64,000 bases of DNA from Psychrobacter immobilis (GCA_904846265.1 CAJHAA010000003.1:162412-226411), one strand, 5' to 3'. Positions 27,564-37,704 are shown, numbered from the stretch's first letter. The notes: generated by a model from the letters alone, not told the origin. A program made the numbers and translations.

Positions 27564-28061
27564 TTACCCATTATTACTAAGCCATTTAGAGGAATCGTCT
27601 TGGTAATATTCTTGCTTCCAAACTGGAATGTCGGCTTTAATCGTATCTAATATCCAGCGACAAGCATCAAAGGCAGGATAGCGATGGGCGGAAACCACGC
27701 CAACCCAAATAGCGACATCACCAATTTCTAATGCACCGATACGATGAATGGCAATGGCATGGGTAATCTCAAAGCGCTTTTTGGCTTCTTCGATAATAGC
27801 GCGACCTTGATTGATGGCGAGGTCTTCATAACCATAATAGGTCAAACGATTGACGCTACTGGCATTATTATGATTGCGTACCCGTCCTTCAAAGCAGACA
27901 AACGCGCCGCAGCTGTCATCATCAAATGTGCTTTTAAGCCGACTTTCATCAATATCGGTATCTAATAGCGCAAAACCATCACGTTCAGCGATGAGGTACG
28001 CCTCATCAATGGTACGTTTAATGCTCATCGATTGACCGTGTACATTGTCTGTCATAACCAT
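27564..28061 (-). CDS. moaE: molybdopterin synthase catalytic subunit
   Basis: 165 aa. VCFEGRVRNHN, LTYYGYEDLA, HRIGALEIGDVAIWVGV and SAHRYPAFDACRWILD are MoaE signatures, and the catalytic Lys of IKADIPVWKQE is present. With MoaD it adds the dithiolene sulfurs to cyclic pyranopterin. It is encoded 53 bp after moaD. Confidence 0.95.
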   Translation of the reverse strand: MVMTDNVHGQSMSIKRTIDEAYLIAERDGFALLDTDIDESRLKSTFDDDSCGAFVCFEGRVRNHNNASSVNRLTYYGYEDLAINQGRAIIEEAKKRFEITHAIAIHRIGALEIGDVAIWVGVVSAHRYPAFDACRWILDTIKADIPVWKQEYYQDDSSKWLSNNG

Positions 28062-28114
28062 TTTCTCTTATTGTTTTTAAGATTCTTAGTGATACAGATG
28101 ATAGTTAAATGGTT

Positions 28115-28405
28115 TTAACCACCAGCCACTGGGGTGATAAAAACCACACTATCACCCTCATAAATCTCATCTGTCCACTTAGCAAAGTAATCATTGACTG
28201 CCACGCGTAGCTCCGACTGCGGACGACTGAAGCGATGTTTTTGGCGTAGTTGTTCGTACAGTTCGGTCAATGAAGTCGACTGAGGTACAGTGATTTTTTC
28301 TTCGTGACAATCGGCTTCATCAGCTAAGCTGGCAAAGTATAAAATATTGATATTCATCGTGGTGTCTAACTTAGAATTTGTATTGCTTTCTATTAAAGTG
28401 CTCAT
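28115..28405 (-). CDS. moaD: molybdopterin synthase sulfur carrier subunit
   Basis: 96 aa, ubiquitin-like fold ending in the thiocarboxylated GlyGly tail (FITPVAGG). GGGAG precedes ATG 28405, so the protein has a 16-residue N-terminal extension before the conserved INILYFASLAD; the internal ATG 28357 has no ribosome-binding site. Confidence 0.93.
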   Translation of the reverse strand: MSTLIESNTNSKLDTTMNINILYFASLADEADCHEEKITVPQSTSLTELYEQLRQKHRFSRPQSELRVAVNDYFAKWTDEIYEGDSVVFITPVAGG

Positions 28406-28457
28406 AGCAATCTCCCTTATTTATGAACTGCTTAACTTTATAGTTTTCAAATTACTT

Positions 28458-28976
28458 TCAGGCATGTTGATAGTTGGATTTACCGCCGGTTTTTTTCATG
28501 AGATGGATATTATCAATCACAATGTCATGCGAGATGGCTTTGGTCATGTCATAAATGGTCAAGCAAGCGACACTGACAGCGGTTAATGCTTCCATTTCTA
28601 CCCCAGTTTTATGGGTGACTTTGACGGTAGCGGTCACAGTGATACTGTTTTGGGCATCGTTATATTCAAAGCTTAAGCTGATTTTATCTAAGGGCAGAGG
28701 ATGGCAAAGTGGAATCAGGTCATGGGTGCGTTTGGCAGCCATAATGCCAGCGATATGAGCAGTCTGAGTGATGCTGCCTTTTTTGGTCATACCGTCAGCG
28801 GCTTTGATTTGCGTATAAATGTCTGCAGGAAAAACCACTTGTCCGCTTGCATGTGCTTCTCTGGTGCTAGCCGTTTTGCCACTCACATCAACCATGGTGA
28901 TATCACCGTCGCTATCTAAATGGGATAAGCCAGATTGATTGTTTTTTTTATTGTTGTTTACTTGGTCGCTATTCAT
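28458..28976 (-). CDS. moaC: cyclic pyranopterin monophosphate synthase
   Basis: 172 aa. MVDVSGKTASTREAHASG, then IAGIMAAKRTHDLIPLCHPL, KTGVEMEALTAVSVACLT and KAISHDIVIDNIHLMKKTGG cover the whole MoaC domain. It converts 3',8-cyclo-GTP, the MoaA product, to cPMP. Confidence 0.96.
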   Translation of the reverse strand: MNSDQVNNNKKNNQSGLSHLDSDGDITMVDVSGKTASTREAHASGQVVFPADIYTQIKAADGMTKKGSITQTAHIAGIMAAKRTHDLIPLCHPLPLDKISLSFEYNDAQNSITVTATVKVTHKTGVEMEALTAVSVACLTIYDMTKAISHDIVIDNIHLMKKTGGKSNYQHA

Positions 28977-29037
28977 TTTTCATTTCTCTTAAATGGTCCG
29001 TTTTTATCAGATGGTCAGCTTCTCTCAATAAACCTTT

Positions 29038-29823
29038 TTATAAGTCGTTTAAAGCTAAACAGGCATGCTCAAAATCTTTAGGCGTATTAAAATTGGTCAA
29101 ATACTGCCAATCTCTTGCGAAAGGGACGGGCTGCACAAGCGGTTTAATAAACTTCATCACTTGCCGCTGCTCATCGTCAATATAATGCTTCAAATCAGGC
29201 TCCATATCCAAGCGGTATAGACCTAACAATGGATATAAATGACTGTCATCGGTCAGGCAAATAACAGTTTTGTCAGGATTTTTCGTCATATAAGGTTGCA
29301 GTTTTTGCCATAAATCGGTGACAGGAATCAAGCTATCACAGCTAATAACCAGCAGCCAAGAGGATTGTATGTCTGGCATTTCGGTTAGTTCAGGCGCATT
29401 TGCTAATATCTTCAATGACTGCAGTGCTGCTTCAATCGCTACCAACGCGCCGCCGGTTTCAATCGGTTTATTATGACTACTAGAAAGTTCATTGCTAGAG
29501 ATATTGTTAACCGAAATATTATTAACCGAAAGATAGTCAGCAATATGAAAAATTGGCGACTGCGGGTTTTTTTCGATCAAATCGTGATTGACTGTAAAGT
29601 TAAGCCCATTATCCGCAATCATGATAGGTAGATTGCTCATCATCGCGGCACTTAATTCAAGCGCCTGCCTAACATGATAATCAAGCAAACGCTCACCTGT
29701 TGGCAAGATAAGCTCAGCTTTTGGCGTTCCCATACGTTTGGAGGCGCCACCTGCCAAGATAACGATACCTGCTAAATGATTGTATTCATCTGTTTGGATT
29801 AAGCTATCCGCCACCTCAAGCAT
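29038..29823 (-). CDS. mobA: molybdenum cofactor guanylyltransferase
   Basis: 261 aa. The nucleotidyltransferase motif IVILAGGASKRMGTPKAEL opens the protein, and LLVISCDSLIPVT supplies the metal-binding Asp. An Asn/Ser-rich insert near residues 100-120 is unusual. It attaches GMP to Mo-molybdopterin to give the bis-MGD form that NarG requires. It starts 3 nt after the moaB stop. Confidence 0.9.
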   Translation of the reverse strand: MLEVADSLIQTDEYNHLAGIVILAGGASKRMGTPKAELILPTGERLLDYHVRQALELSAAMMSNLPIMIADNGLNFTVNHDLIEKNPQSPIFHIADYLSVNNISVNNISSNELSSSHNKPIETGGALVAIEAALQSLKILANAPELTEMPDIQSSWLLVISCDSLIPVTDLWQKLQPYMTKNPDKTVICLTDDSHLYPLLGLYRLDMEPDLKHYIDDEQRQVMKFIKPLVQPVPFARDWQYLTNFNTPKDFEHACLALNDL

Positions 29824-29826
29824 GAA

Positions 29827-30357
29827 TCAATCATGACCTGGATTGGTGCGCATAAAGTGCGGCACAAAGTTACAAGGACGCGTGCGGCTGTCGAGCTGCT
29901 CTTGTAAGATACCTTCCCACGCAGTGCGGCAAGCGCCTGATGAGCCGGGTAAGCAAAAAATGCCCGTGCCATTTGCCATGCCAGCCACAGCGCGAGATTG
30001 GATGGTAGACATGCCGATATCGTCTTTTGAGATTAAGCGGAACATCTCACCAAAACCATCGACCGATTTATCAAACAATACGCCAACCGCCTCTGGCATG
30101 CTGTCTCTAATATAAAAGCCAGTACCGCCAGTGGTGATAATAGCGTGCACATCTGGGTCGGCAATCCAACCGCTGATGACGGCTCTGATTTTATAAATAT
30201 CATCAATAATCAGCTGACGATCAGCCAGCTGATGACCTGCTGTGGTCAGTTGGTCAACCAAATACTGCCCTGAGGTATCTTCTGCAAGAGTACGACTATC
30301 AGAAACCGTTAAGATGGCGATATTAAGCGGGGTAAAGGGTGCTTGCAGCTTACTCAT
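29827..30357 (-). CDS. moaB: molybdopterin adenylyltransferase-family protein (MoaB/Mog)
   Basis: 176 aa. NIAILTVSDSRTLAEDTSGQ, then IITTGGTGFYIRDSMPEAV and GIFCLPGSSGACRTAWEGIL define the MoaB/MogA domain. The length and motifs favour MoaB. It is thought to adenylate molybdopterin before molybdate insertion by MoeA. Confidence 0.92.
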   Translation of the reverse strand: MSKLQAPFTPLNIAILTVSDSRTLAEDTSGQYLVDQLTTAGHQLADRQLIIDDIYKIRAVISGWIADPDVHAIITTGGTGFYIRDSMPEAVGVLFDKSVDGFGEMFRLISKDDIGMSTIQSRAVAGMANGTGIFCLPGSSGACRTAWEGILQEQLDSRTRPCNFVPHFMRTNPGHD

Positions 30358-30423
30358 GAATAATCCTTAATAAATACGCTTGTTATGGAAATAGAAGTTT
30401 TTATTATTGGTAAATTATTGATT

Positions 30424-31539
30424 TTATCCACCAATCATCGACAAATTATTCATCATGCCGCTGTTTGATTCGTGAAGATGATGATGTTCAGGTTTGATTG
30501 GCATAAAGCTATGGAGGATATTAACAAGTCCTGCCACATCATCTTGCTCTAGATACTGACGAATATCGTAATTACCTTGGTCAAATAGGCATAAATGTAC
30601 TTTGCCTTGACTGCTAACCCGTAAGCGATTGCAGCTATCACAAAAATGAGCAGCATAAGGGGCAATCATGCCAATACGCCCTTGATAATCTGGATGGCTG
30701 TATTCTATCGCTGGTCCATCGTTGCTACCACGTATATGAGTTTGCCAGCCATTTTTTAATAAGTAATTGGTAATAATATCGGACTGTGCATGCTGCGCAA
30801 AAAATAAATCGCTATTATCACTGGTCTGCATAAATTCAATAAAGCGATAAGTGACCGCTCTGTTTTTGATATATTCGATAGCATTCATCAAATTTTCAAA
30901 AGCAGTCTCAGCCATTAAAATACTGTTTATCTTTAGCTTAATATCTGTGGTCGCAAGCAAAGTATCCATATCAGCCAAGAGCTGTGGCAACATATCAAAG
31001 CCAGTCATTTTATGGAAGGTCGCGGCATCAAAGCTGTCCATACTGATATTAAGCTGATTCAGCCCAGCGGCTTGCCAGTTAGCTAAGTGCTTACCAAGCT
31101 TATACCCATTACTGGTCATGGCAACCGTTTCAATGCCTTCGGTATTTTTGATGGTTTTAATAATATCTACCACATCACGGCGTATAGAGGGTTCACCGCC
31201 AGTAATCCTGACTTTTTTGGTGCCAACTTCGGCAAAGCCGCGGATTAACGTGGCAATTTCAGTGACGCTAAGCTCGTTTTGTGGGGGTTTGCCTTGATAG
31301 CCATCTGGCAGGCAATACTCACAGCGGAAATTACAGAAATCAGTAATCGATAGACGCAAATAGGTGAGACGTCGTGCGAAACCATCGGTTAACGGTTGAG
31401 AGAGCGTGACCGGAAAATACGTCGACGTGCTAGCAGCTTTCGTTGCAACGTTCGATGATGAGTCACCATCAAAAATAACGGGTGCAGCGGCAGGCGCATA
31501 CAATTGCGCATTACCTACGGTAGGGGCAAGATGGTTCAT
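30424..31539 (-). CDS. moaA: GTP 3',8-cyclase (radical SAM)
   Basis: 371 aa. The radical-SAM CxxxCxxC lies in DFCNFRCEYCLPDGY, and the C-terminal second [4Fe-4S] site is FCDSCNRLRVSSQGKVHLCL. The protein ends with the conserved GG (MIGG). About 40 N-terminal residues precede the core. It starts cofactor synthesis from GTP. A palindromic NarL-type site lies about 135 bp upstream. Confidence 0.95.
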   Translation of the reverse strand: MNHLAPTVGNAQLYAPAAAPVIFDGDSSSNVATKAASTSTYFPVTLSQPLTDGFARRLTYLRLSITDFCNFRCEYCLPDGYQGKPPQNELSVTEIATLIRGFAEVGTKKVRITGGEPSIRRDVVDIIKTIKNTEGIETVAMTSNGYKLGKHLANWQAAGLNQLNISMDSFDAATFHKMTGFDMLPQLLADMDTLLATTDIKLKINSILMAETAFENLMNAIEYIKNRAVTYRFIEFMQTSDNSDLFFAQHAQSDIITNYLLKNGWQTHIRGSNDGPAIEYSHPDYQGRIGMIAPYAAHFCDSCNRLRVSSQGKVHLCLFDQGNYDIRQYLEQDDVAGLVNILHSFMPIKPEHHHLHESNSGMMNNLSMIGG

Positions 31540-31673
31540 AGATGATTACCATTAATATTAAGTATAGTGTGTACTTTTAGGCGTTGCCTCAGGTTGTGAG
31601 TGGGAAATTCTATTTAGGTATGATTATGACAGTTTACACGCAAATAACCATTCACCGTAAGTGACCCAAAAAC

Positions 31674-31689
31674 TACCACTAAAGTAGTA
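31674..31689. promoter_or_regulatory. NarL/NarP-type 7-2-7 site upstream of moaA
   Basis: TACCACT-AA-AGTAGTA: two inverted heptamers that fit TACYNMT, separated by 2 bp. This is the preferred NarL/NarP architecture. The 334-bp gap 31540-31873 holds nothing else recognised. Confidence 0.65.
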
Positions 31690-31873
31690 GATGCTACTTG
31701 GTTGTGATTTTTAAAATCAACATACGCCCCAAGCAGTTTCTCATGATTCATGGCTAATCAACAGTATAAAGAATGATTAACTGTGTAACGCTTGATACCA
31801 TTGATTAGCCATGCAGCTTTTTAGCTATACCGTTATTAATGATTCAATTATTTAGATGTTGTTTAGCTATTAT

Positions 31874-33169
31874 TCAGCTATGCAACCAAGGGAAAGGTTG
31901 CACTTTTACGGTTTCACCAGCGGCTACATTGCCAGAATCTTGTGCTAAGACAATAAAACAATTGGCGTGGCTAAGCTGTTTGATACGGTGCGATTGTTGC
32001 TTGCTAAAGCTCTCAACATGAAATTCGCCAGCGTCATTCTGCGACACAATTCCTCTTTGGAAATCCATCCGTCCTGCTGATTTTTTAATATCGTTTTTAA
32101 GCGTTGCGGTTAGGCTTAACTGCATGGGTCGCTCTTGTGGCGCAGCGCCTGCCATTTGCCACAAGGCTGGGATTACAAATTGTAGGCTACCAACGATGGT
32201 CGATAGCGGATTGCCGGGTAAGCCAAAATATAGCACGGGCTTGGCAAGATCTTTAGTCAGCTCGCCAAAGACAAACGGCTTACCGGGTTTCATGGCGACT
32301 TTATAATGATTAATTTGCCCAAGCTGCTCAATGACGGTGGTTAAAAAATCATAATCGCCAACCGATACGCCAGCCGTAGAGATAAGCACGTCGCACTCTT
32401 GCATCGCTTGGGTTACGGCAGCAATTGTTTTGTCTAAATCATCAGCAATGATGCCATAATCACGAATAGTGATAGGCAAATCAGCGAGTAAGCTTTTCAA
32501 AGTAGGGGTGTTGGAGTTATAGATTTGCGCCAAGCTGGTCAGCTCATTGCCTATCGCCACCAGTTCATCACCCGTTGCCAGTACCCCAACGATTAAAGGT
32601 TGATATACCTTTATTTTATCAAAGCCTAAATTAGCCAGTAAACTGATATCAGCAGGATTTAAGCGCTTACCTGTTAATAAAACCGCTTCGCCAGTTTCAA
32701 TCTCTTCGCCTTGCTTGCGGATATTGTCATCAGGTTTAGCGTCTTGACTGAGGGTAATAGCATAAGGCTGTGATTTATCAATGCTGTCTTTTATGGCGGC
32801 AAAGTTGGTGTTTTCTTGCATAATGACCGTATCACAGCTATCAGGAACGACAGCACCGGTAAAAATACGCACCCCTTGTCCTGCTGAAATGTCGCTACTA
32901 TAAGGACTGCCTGCTTGTGATTCACCGACGATATCAATCGTGCTGTCTGCTGAGAGTGTGCTGTCTTTAGCAATCGCATAACCATCCATCGCCGATAGGT
33001 TTTGCCTTGGTATCGCAAAGGGCGAGACGATATCTTCTGCCAATATATGATGACGGCTGTCTAATAAATCGTAACTTGCGACGTCTCTTTTATGTAGCGG
33101 ATAGTCGTTAGTATTATAAGTTTCTATGCGCTGCTGTATTTCAGAGATTAGCTCTGCAACCGTAATCAT
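31874..33169 (-). CDS. moeA: molybdopterin molybdenumtransferase
   Basis: 431 aa. Family features: PRQNLSAMDGYAI, IFTGAVVPDSCDTVIMQE, GVLATGDELV, STAGVSVGDYD and FGLPGNPLSTIVG. It inserts molybdate into adenylated molybdopterin. It lies between moaA and the PpiC gene with all genes in the same direction. Confidence 0.95.
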   Translation of the reverse strand: MITVAELISEIQQRIETYNTNDYPLHKRDVASYDLLDSRHHILAEDIVSPFAIPRQNLSAMDGYAIAKDSTLSADSTIDIVGESQAGSPYSSDISAGQGVRIFTGAVVPDSCDTVIMQENTNFAAIKDSIDKSQPYAITLSQDAKPDDNIRKQGEEIETGEAVLLTGKRLNPADISLLANLGFDKIKVYQPLIVGVLATGDELVAIGNELTSLAQIYNSNTPTLKSLLADLPITIRDYGIIADDLDKTIAAVTQAMQECDVLISTAGVSVGDYDFLTTVIEQLGQINHYKVAMKPGKPFVFGELTKDLAKPVLYFGLPGNPLSTIVGSLQFVIPALWQMAGAAPQERPMQLSLTATLKNDIKKSAGRMDFQRGIVSQNDAGEFHVESFSKQQSHRIKQLSHANCFIVLAQDSGNVAAGETVKVQPFPWLHS

Positions 33170-33313
33170 AAACGTCTACTCATTTTATTAATATTGAACT
33201 GTGTTATTGATATTGAACGACACATAGTATAAAAAGTGTGTTGTATCACAAGAACCTTTATACCATAGCAGCTACTTTATAACATAAGAATTAAGTGACC
33301 GACAGCGGACTGC

Positions 33314-34378
33314 TTAGCCACGGAAGATATTTTCTTGCTCAAGCGTCATCTCGATACCTTGGATATCAGCTTCATGCGCTAAGGTAAACAAGTAGTCGCA
33401 TAATGATTGGTGAAAGGCTTGTTGGCTCAGTTTATTATGGATCGCAGGGCTGACTTGCTCATAAGTCATCTGTATCCCAGGTTCCTTATTGAGCACCTCA
33501 ACGATATGAAAACCGTAACGGCTTTCGATAGGGCTTGGCGCAAGTCCTTTATCTAGCTTAAATAATACACCTTCAAATTCTGGTACGGTTTGACCTTTGC
33601 TAATCACACCCAGTTCGCCACCTTGCTCTTTTGAAGGGCAAGCAGAATGCTGGCGTGCTAACTGGATAAACTCGGCATCAGGATTGGCGTTATTTTTAAT
33701 TTGTTCAATAAACTCGTAAGCGGTCTTTTTAAGTTTTAAGCGCTCATCGCCATCTTCAGGCGGGCATGCCAATAAAATATGGCGTACAGTCATGATGGGA
33801 TCAGTCTTAAAGTCAGTCATATTCTGCTTATAATAGCGCTCACAAGTTGCCATATCTGGCATCGTTGCTTGAACGTTTTTGTCTATTAAAGTAGAAATGG
33901 CTTGCTCTTCGTCGTTTTCCCACGCCGCTTCACCAAGGCTTGGCTCATCTAAAACCGCCAATCTCAGTAATTCGCGCACAACCAGCGCTTGCGTCGCTAA
34001 AAAGACGGCGTCTTCTTTGTTTTCTGCTGGATGATATTGCAGCTCTTGGGCGATATTGGTTCTATCTATCATCACCCCATTGACCGTCACTGAAGGCAGC
34101 TCATCACGGCTAGAGGCAATCAGGTTTTTATGGTTACTGCGCTCTTCTGCCATTGCTTTTTCGATGAACTCTTGGTCAGAATGCGGTTTTTGCAAATCAG
34201 ACAAGGTTGGCATTACTCTAAGAATATCATCACCGCGACCAGTAGGAGTGTGATCGGCATGACTGTGACTGTGACTGTGACTGTGATTGTCATTATCATG
34301 GCTGTGATGTTTACCACTGTGCACATGAGCGTTTTGGTTGGTCGCATGGTCGGCTGGATTGTAGGTACTGACAGTCAT
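33314..34378 (-). CDS. PpiC-type peptidyl-prolyl isomerase of the nar cluster
   Basis: 354 aa. The first 50 residues are extremely His-rich (HSHSHSHSHADHT), encoded by a near-perfect 6-bp DNA repeat around 34258-34290. The parvulin domain is C-terminal: VRHILLACPPEDGD, ARQHSACPSKEQGGELGVIS and SRYGFHIVEVL. No signal peptide. A comparable isomerase follows narI in Pseudomonas aeruginosa, where it is thought to assist nitrate reductase folding. The His tail could bind metal. Confidence 0.88.
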   Translation of the reverse strand: MTVSTYNPADHATNQNAHVHSGKHHSHDNDNHSHSHSHSHADHTPTGRGDDILRVMPTLSDLQKPHSDQEFIEKAMAEERSNHKNLIASSRDELPSVTVNGVMIDRTNIAQELQYHPAENKEDAVFLATQALVVRELLRLAVLDEPSLGEAAWENDEEQAISTLIDKNVQATMPDMATCERYYKQNMTDFKTDPIMTVRHILLACPPEDGDERLKLKKTAYEFIEQIKNNANPDAEFIQLARQHSACPSKEQGGELGVISKGQTVPEFEGVLFKLDKGLAPSPIESRYGFHIVEVLNKEPGIQMTYEQVSPAIHNKLSQQAFHQSLCDYLFTLAHEADIQGIEMTLEQENIFRG

Positions 34379-34521
34379 GGCTTTGCTCCACTAAGGATTC
34401 TGGTAATAGAAATTCTAAAATATAGCGCGTGTTGATTCATCGTCAAAGGTAGGGTAAAGAGCAATATCTAGGTGAGGATAGGGTTAAAAATGCCATTCCA
34501 TTTAGATACGGCTCTATAGCC

Positions 34522-35247
34522 TTACTGAGAGTTCTTTTGTCTGACAATTTGATAGCGACGGCCGAAATACCAAATTGGTGCGCTAATGATATGAATAAGC
34601 CGTGTAAACGGAAATATCGCAATCAGGGTGATGCCGAGCGCCATATGCAGCTGATAAATTAAGTCAGTTTGCTCAATGCGCGCCGCTGCCTGCAAAGGTC
34701 TTAAGATTGTGATGTCCTGTGCCCAGCCTGCCAAATTCATCATGGTATAGCCATCTAAATGTTTCACTGACGTAAAGATGGACAGCAGACCTAAGTTCAG
34801 TTGGATAAATAACAGCACCAGTACCAGCTTGTCTGAGAACGATGAGGTGTTTGAGATACGGTCATCGGTAAAGCGTCGCCACATGAGCATGACCAAACCG
34901 AACCAACAAAACACCCCTGCGATACCCCCAACGACCACCGCTAATATCTGCTTATGCCCAGCGCTGATAAATCGATCATAAAGAAAATGCGGTGTCAACA
35001 TGCCAAATAAATGACCCAGCAAGACCACGATAATGCCAACGTGGAATAAGTTGCTGGCAAGGCGCATGTTTTTGCTTCTGAGCATCTGCGTCGAGCCCGT
35101 CTTCCATGAATACTGAGATAAATCAAAACGTACCCAAGTACCAATAATAGCGATGGTCAATGCCACATACGGATAAACGCCAAAAAGGAAAATTTGTAGC
35201 CAGTTTAGGTTGGCTAAAGACTGCACACTAGGATCTGCGATATTCAT
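34522..35247 (-). CDS. narI: respiratory nitrate reductase gamma subunit
   Basis: 241 aa, five membrane helices. Histidines for the two b hemes are visible (FHVGIIVVLLGHLFG; YQLHMALGITLIAIFPFTRLIH). It takes electrons from quinol and anchors NarGH to the inner face of the membrane. AAGGAGA precedes the ATG. Confidence 0.95.
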   Translation of the reverse strand: MNIADPSVQSLANLNWLQIFLFGVYPYVALTIAIIGTWVRFDLSQYSWKTGSTQMLRSKNMRLASNLFHVGIIVVLLGHLFGMLTPHFLYDRFISAGHKQILAVVVGGIAGVFCWFGLVMLMWRRFTDDRISNTSSFSDKLVLVLLFIQLNLGLLSIFTSVKHLDGYTMMNLAGWAQDITILRPLQAAARIEQTDLIYQLHMALGITLIAIFPFTRLIHIISAPIWYFGRRYQIVRQKNSQ

Positions 35248-35261
35248 GTCCTTTCTCCTTA

Positions 35262-36116
35262 TTATGATTTAACCGGCTGGTTGGTTTTAAAATCTACCCA
35301 GTGCACTGGAGCATCGACCGCATTTGTAGCAGAGGCATTTTTTATACCAGCTTTTGCTGCAAGATTTTGTGTACTTGTTTTTGACGGGCAGCGCTCTTCT
35401 TGTTGCGCATCCAAAAACGTCACCACTTCTTCTTCCCATTCTTTGTCTAATGCCTCAAAGCTGTCATCACGCTTCTCTTTGCTGATTTTTTCTTGATACT
35501 CTTCAACGATATCGAGCGGTTTACCAGCGATTTGCAATAGCGCATTGAAGCAGCCTTTATACAAGCTACCGCGACCCTCTAATCTGGCGGCAAGCAAAGC
35601 GAGGATATGGCTCACATCAGCGATATCCATACGAATTTGAATGTCGTCTTCAATAATGGTTGCTTGATACGCTAAAAATTCAAGATACAAAGGCAGATAA
35701 TCAGGCAGCTCTTTGACACTAATCTCAAAACCCGCTTCTTGATATTGACCCATCAAATCGACCATCGCTTGACCACGGTCGCGCGATTCGCCATGTACAT
35801 GCTCAAACAACCATAGTGATAAAGAACGACCGCGCTCAAACAAACCGTCATAACGCGCTTGCGCCTCAAGAGAGCCGGTATCAATTAAATCTTCAATCAA
35901 GTCGATGATTTGCGTCCGTACTTCAGGGCTAATTAGTGTTGATTTGGCGACAATCTCTGTGCAATCGGCAAGCGTATCGCCGAGAAACAGCTCATTACTT
36001 GGATAATCGATAAGTAGACTGAGTACCTTGAGTAGTTTTAAGTCTGAATGGCCGATGGTTGGTTGGGTAATTGGCTCATGCACTGAAGTGCTGTTATTAA
36101 GTTGAGTAGTTTGCAT
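35262..36116 (-). CDS. narJ: nitrate reductase molybdenum cofactor assembly chaperone
   Basis: 284 aa from ATG 36116, which lies one base after the narH stop; the open frame extends back into narH but is not needed. The NarJ/TorD-like core runs from LKLLKVLSLLIDYPSNELF through LPLYLEFLAYQ and LLAARLEGRGSLYKGCF. The C-terminus carries a long acidic and polar tail. It binds NarG until the cofactor is inserted. Confidence 0.92.
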   Translation of the reverse strand: MQTTQLNNSTSVHEPITQPTIGHSDLKLLKVLSLLIDYPSNELFLGDTLADCTEIVAKSTLISPEVRTQIIDLIEDLIDTGSLEAQARYDGLFERGRSLSLWLFEHVHGESRDRGQAMVDLMGQYQEAGFEISVKELPDYLPLYLEFLAYQATIIEDDIQIRMDIADVSHILALLAARLEGRGSLYKGCFNALLQIAGKPLDIVEEYQEKISKEKRDDSFEALDKEWEEEVVTFLDAQQEERCPSKTSTQNLAAKAGIKNASATNAVDAPVHWVDFKTNQPVKS

Positions 36117-36117
36117 C

Positions 36118-37656
36118 TTATGACTCCCACTTCTGGACAGTATCGATGAAATCGCGGCGATTGGTTTTGCGTTGTCCAAACATGCTATTGTCCGAATGTC
36201 CTGAACAGCCTTCGCCAAAGGTGAATCCGCAACCATTACGCTCAGCGAATGCATCACTCAATGCTTCTTCACGATGCGCCGTTGGAATCACAAAGCGATC
36301 TTCGTAGTTAGCAATAGCGAGATAGCGATACATCTCTTCCACTTGCAGCTTGGTCAAACCCACATCATCCAAGATACTTTGGACTTCTTGTTTTTCAACC
36401 AATTGCATACGCTTGTAGCTACGCATAGCAAGTAGGCGCTTCAATGCCAAACGTACTGGCTCTTCATCGCCTGCGGTAAGCATGTTTGCTAAATAGCGCA
36501 GTGGAATACGTAAACTGTCGACATCTGGAATGAGACCATCCATACCGACTTTGCCTGCTTCAGCAGCATTTTGAATCGGTGATAATGGCGGTACATACCA
36601 AACCATCGGCAGCGTGCGGTATTCAGGGTGTAGCGGTAGCGCAAGCTTCCAATCCATCGCTAGCTTATAAACTGGTGAGCGCTGGGCTGAATCAATGACC
36701 GATTGCGGTACACCGTCTTTTAATGCTTGGGCTATAACAGCAGGGTCATTTGGATCTAAAAATACGTCTAACTGTGCTTGATAAAGGTCTTGCTCGTTAG
36801 GGGTGCTTGCTGCTTCAGCGATTTTGTCAGCATCATAAAGCAAAACGCCCAAGTAGCGGATACGACCAACACAGGTTTCTGAACAAACGGTCGGCAAGCC
36901 GGCTTCGATACGGGGATAACAGAAGATACATTTTTCAGATTTCCCCGACTTCCAGTTGTAGTAAATCTTTTTATACGGGCAGCCTGAGATACACATGCGC
37001 CAGCCGCGACATTTTTCTTGGTCAATCAAGACAATGCCGTCTTCTTCACGCTTATAAATCGCCCCACTTGGGCATGACGCCACGCAAGTTGGGTTCAAGC
37101 AATGCTCGCACAGACGTGGCAAATACATCATAAAGGTGTTTTCGTACTCGCCATAAATCTCCGCTTGAATGTTGTCAAAGTTCTTATCTTTGCGACGTTT
37201 TTCAAACTCTGAGCCGAGGATTTCTTCCCAGTTAGGACCCCATTCAATCTTTTGCATCCGCTTGCCAGTGATGGCTGAGCGCGGGCGGGCGATAGGTTGA
37301 TGATTACTGATAGGTGCGGTATGCAGATGCTGATAATCGAAATCAAACGGCTCGTAATAATCATCAATCTCTGGCAGGTCAGGGTTAGCAAAGATATTGG
37401 CGAGTACTCTGAACTTACCACCGATACGCGGATTGATAGTGCCATTGGCATTGCGTATCCAACCGCCTTTCCATTTGGTTTGGTTCTCCCACTCTTTGGG
37501 ATAGCCGATACCGGGTTTTGATTCAACGTTGTTAAACCACGCATACTCCATACCTTCACGGCTGGTCCAGACGTTTTTACAGGTGACTGAGCAGGTGTGA
37601 CAACCGATACATTTATCAAGGTTAAGCACCATGCCGACTTGCGAACGAATTTTCAT
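36118..37656 (-). CDS. narH: respiratory nitrate reductase beta subunit
   Basis: 512 aa from ATG 37656 with GGAG upstream; a TTG five codons earlier is ignored. Four cysteine groups for iron-sulfur clusters are visible: CIGCHTCSVTCKNVW, CEHCLNPTCVASCPSG, CRGWRMCISGCPY and the CIFCYPR region. The Trp in CRGW marks the [3Fe-4S] site. It carries electrons from NarI to NarG. Confidence 0.96.
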   Translation of the reverse strand: MKIRSQVGMVLNLDKCIGCHTCSVTCKNVWTSREGMEYAWFNNVESKPGIGYPKEWENQTKWKGGWIRNANGTINPRIGGKFRVLANIFANPDLPEIDDYYEPFDFDYQHLHTAPISNHQPIARPRSAITGKRMQKIEWGPNWEEILGSEFEKRRKDKNFDNIQAEIYGEYENTFMMYLPRLCEHCLNPTCVASCPSGAIYKREEDGIVLIDQEKCRGWRMCISGCPYKKIYYNWKSGKSEKCIFCYPRIEAGLPTVCSETCVGRIRYLGVLLYDADKIAEAASTPNEQDLYQAQLDVFLDPNDPAVIAQALKDGVPQSVIDSAQRSPVYKLAMDWKLALPLHPEYRTLPMVWYVPPLSPIQNAAEAGKVGMDGLIPDVDSLRIPLRYLANMLTAGDEEPVRLALKRLLAMRSYKRMQLVEKQEVQSILDDVGLTKLQVEEMYRYLAIANYEDRFVIPTAHREEALSDAFAERNGCGFTFGEGCSGHSDNSMFGQRKTNRRDFIDTVQKWES

Positions 37657-37704
37657 GGATCTGTGCTCCAAATAATAGTAAAAAAGCAGCTTTATGTTCT
37701 TCCT

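Noticed and set aside
34130..34435. Plus-strand frame with repeated valine-threonine near 34260
   Set aside because: Antisense shadow of the His-rich repeat of the PpiC gene.
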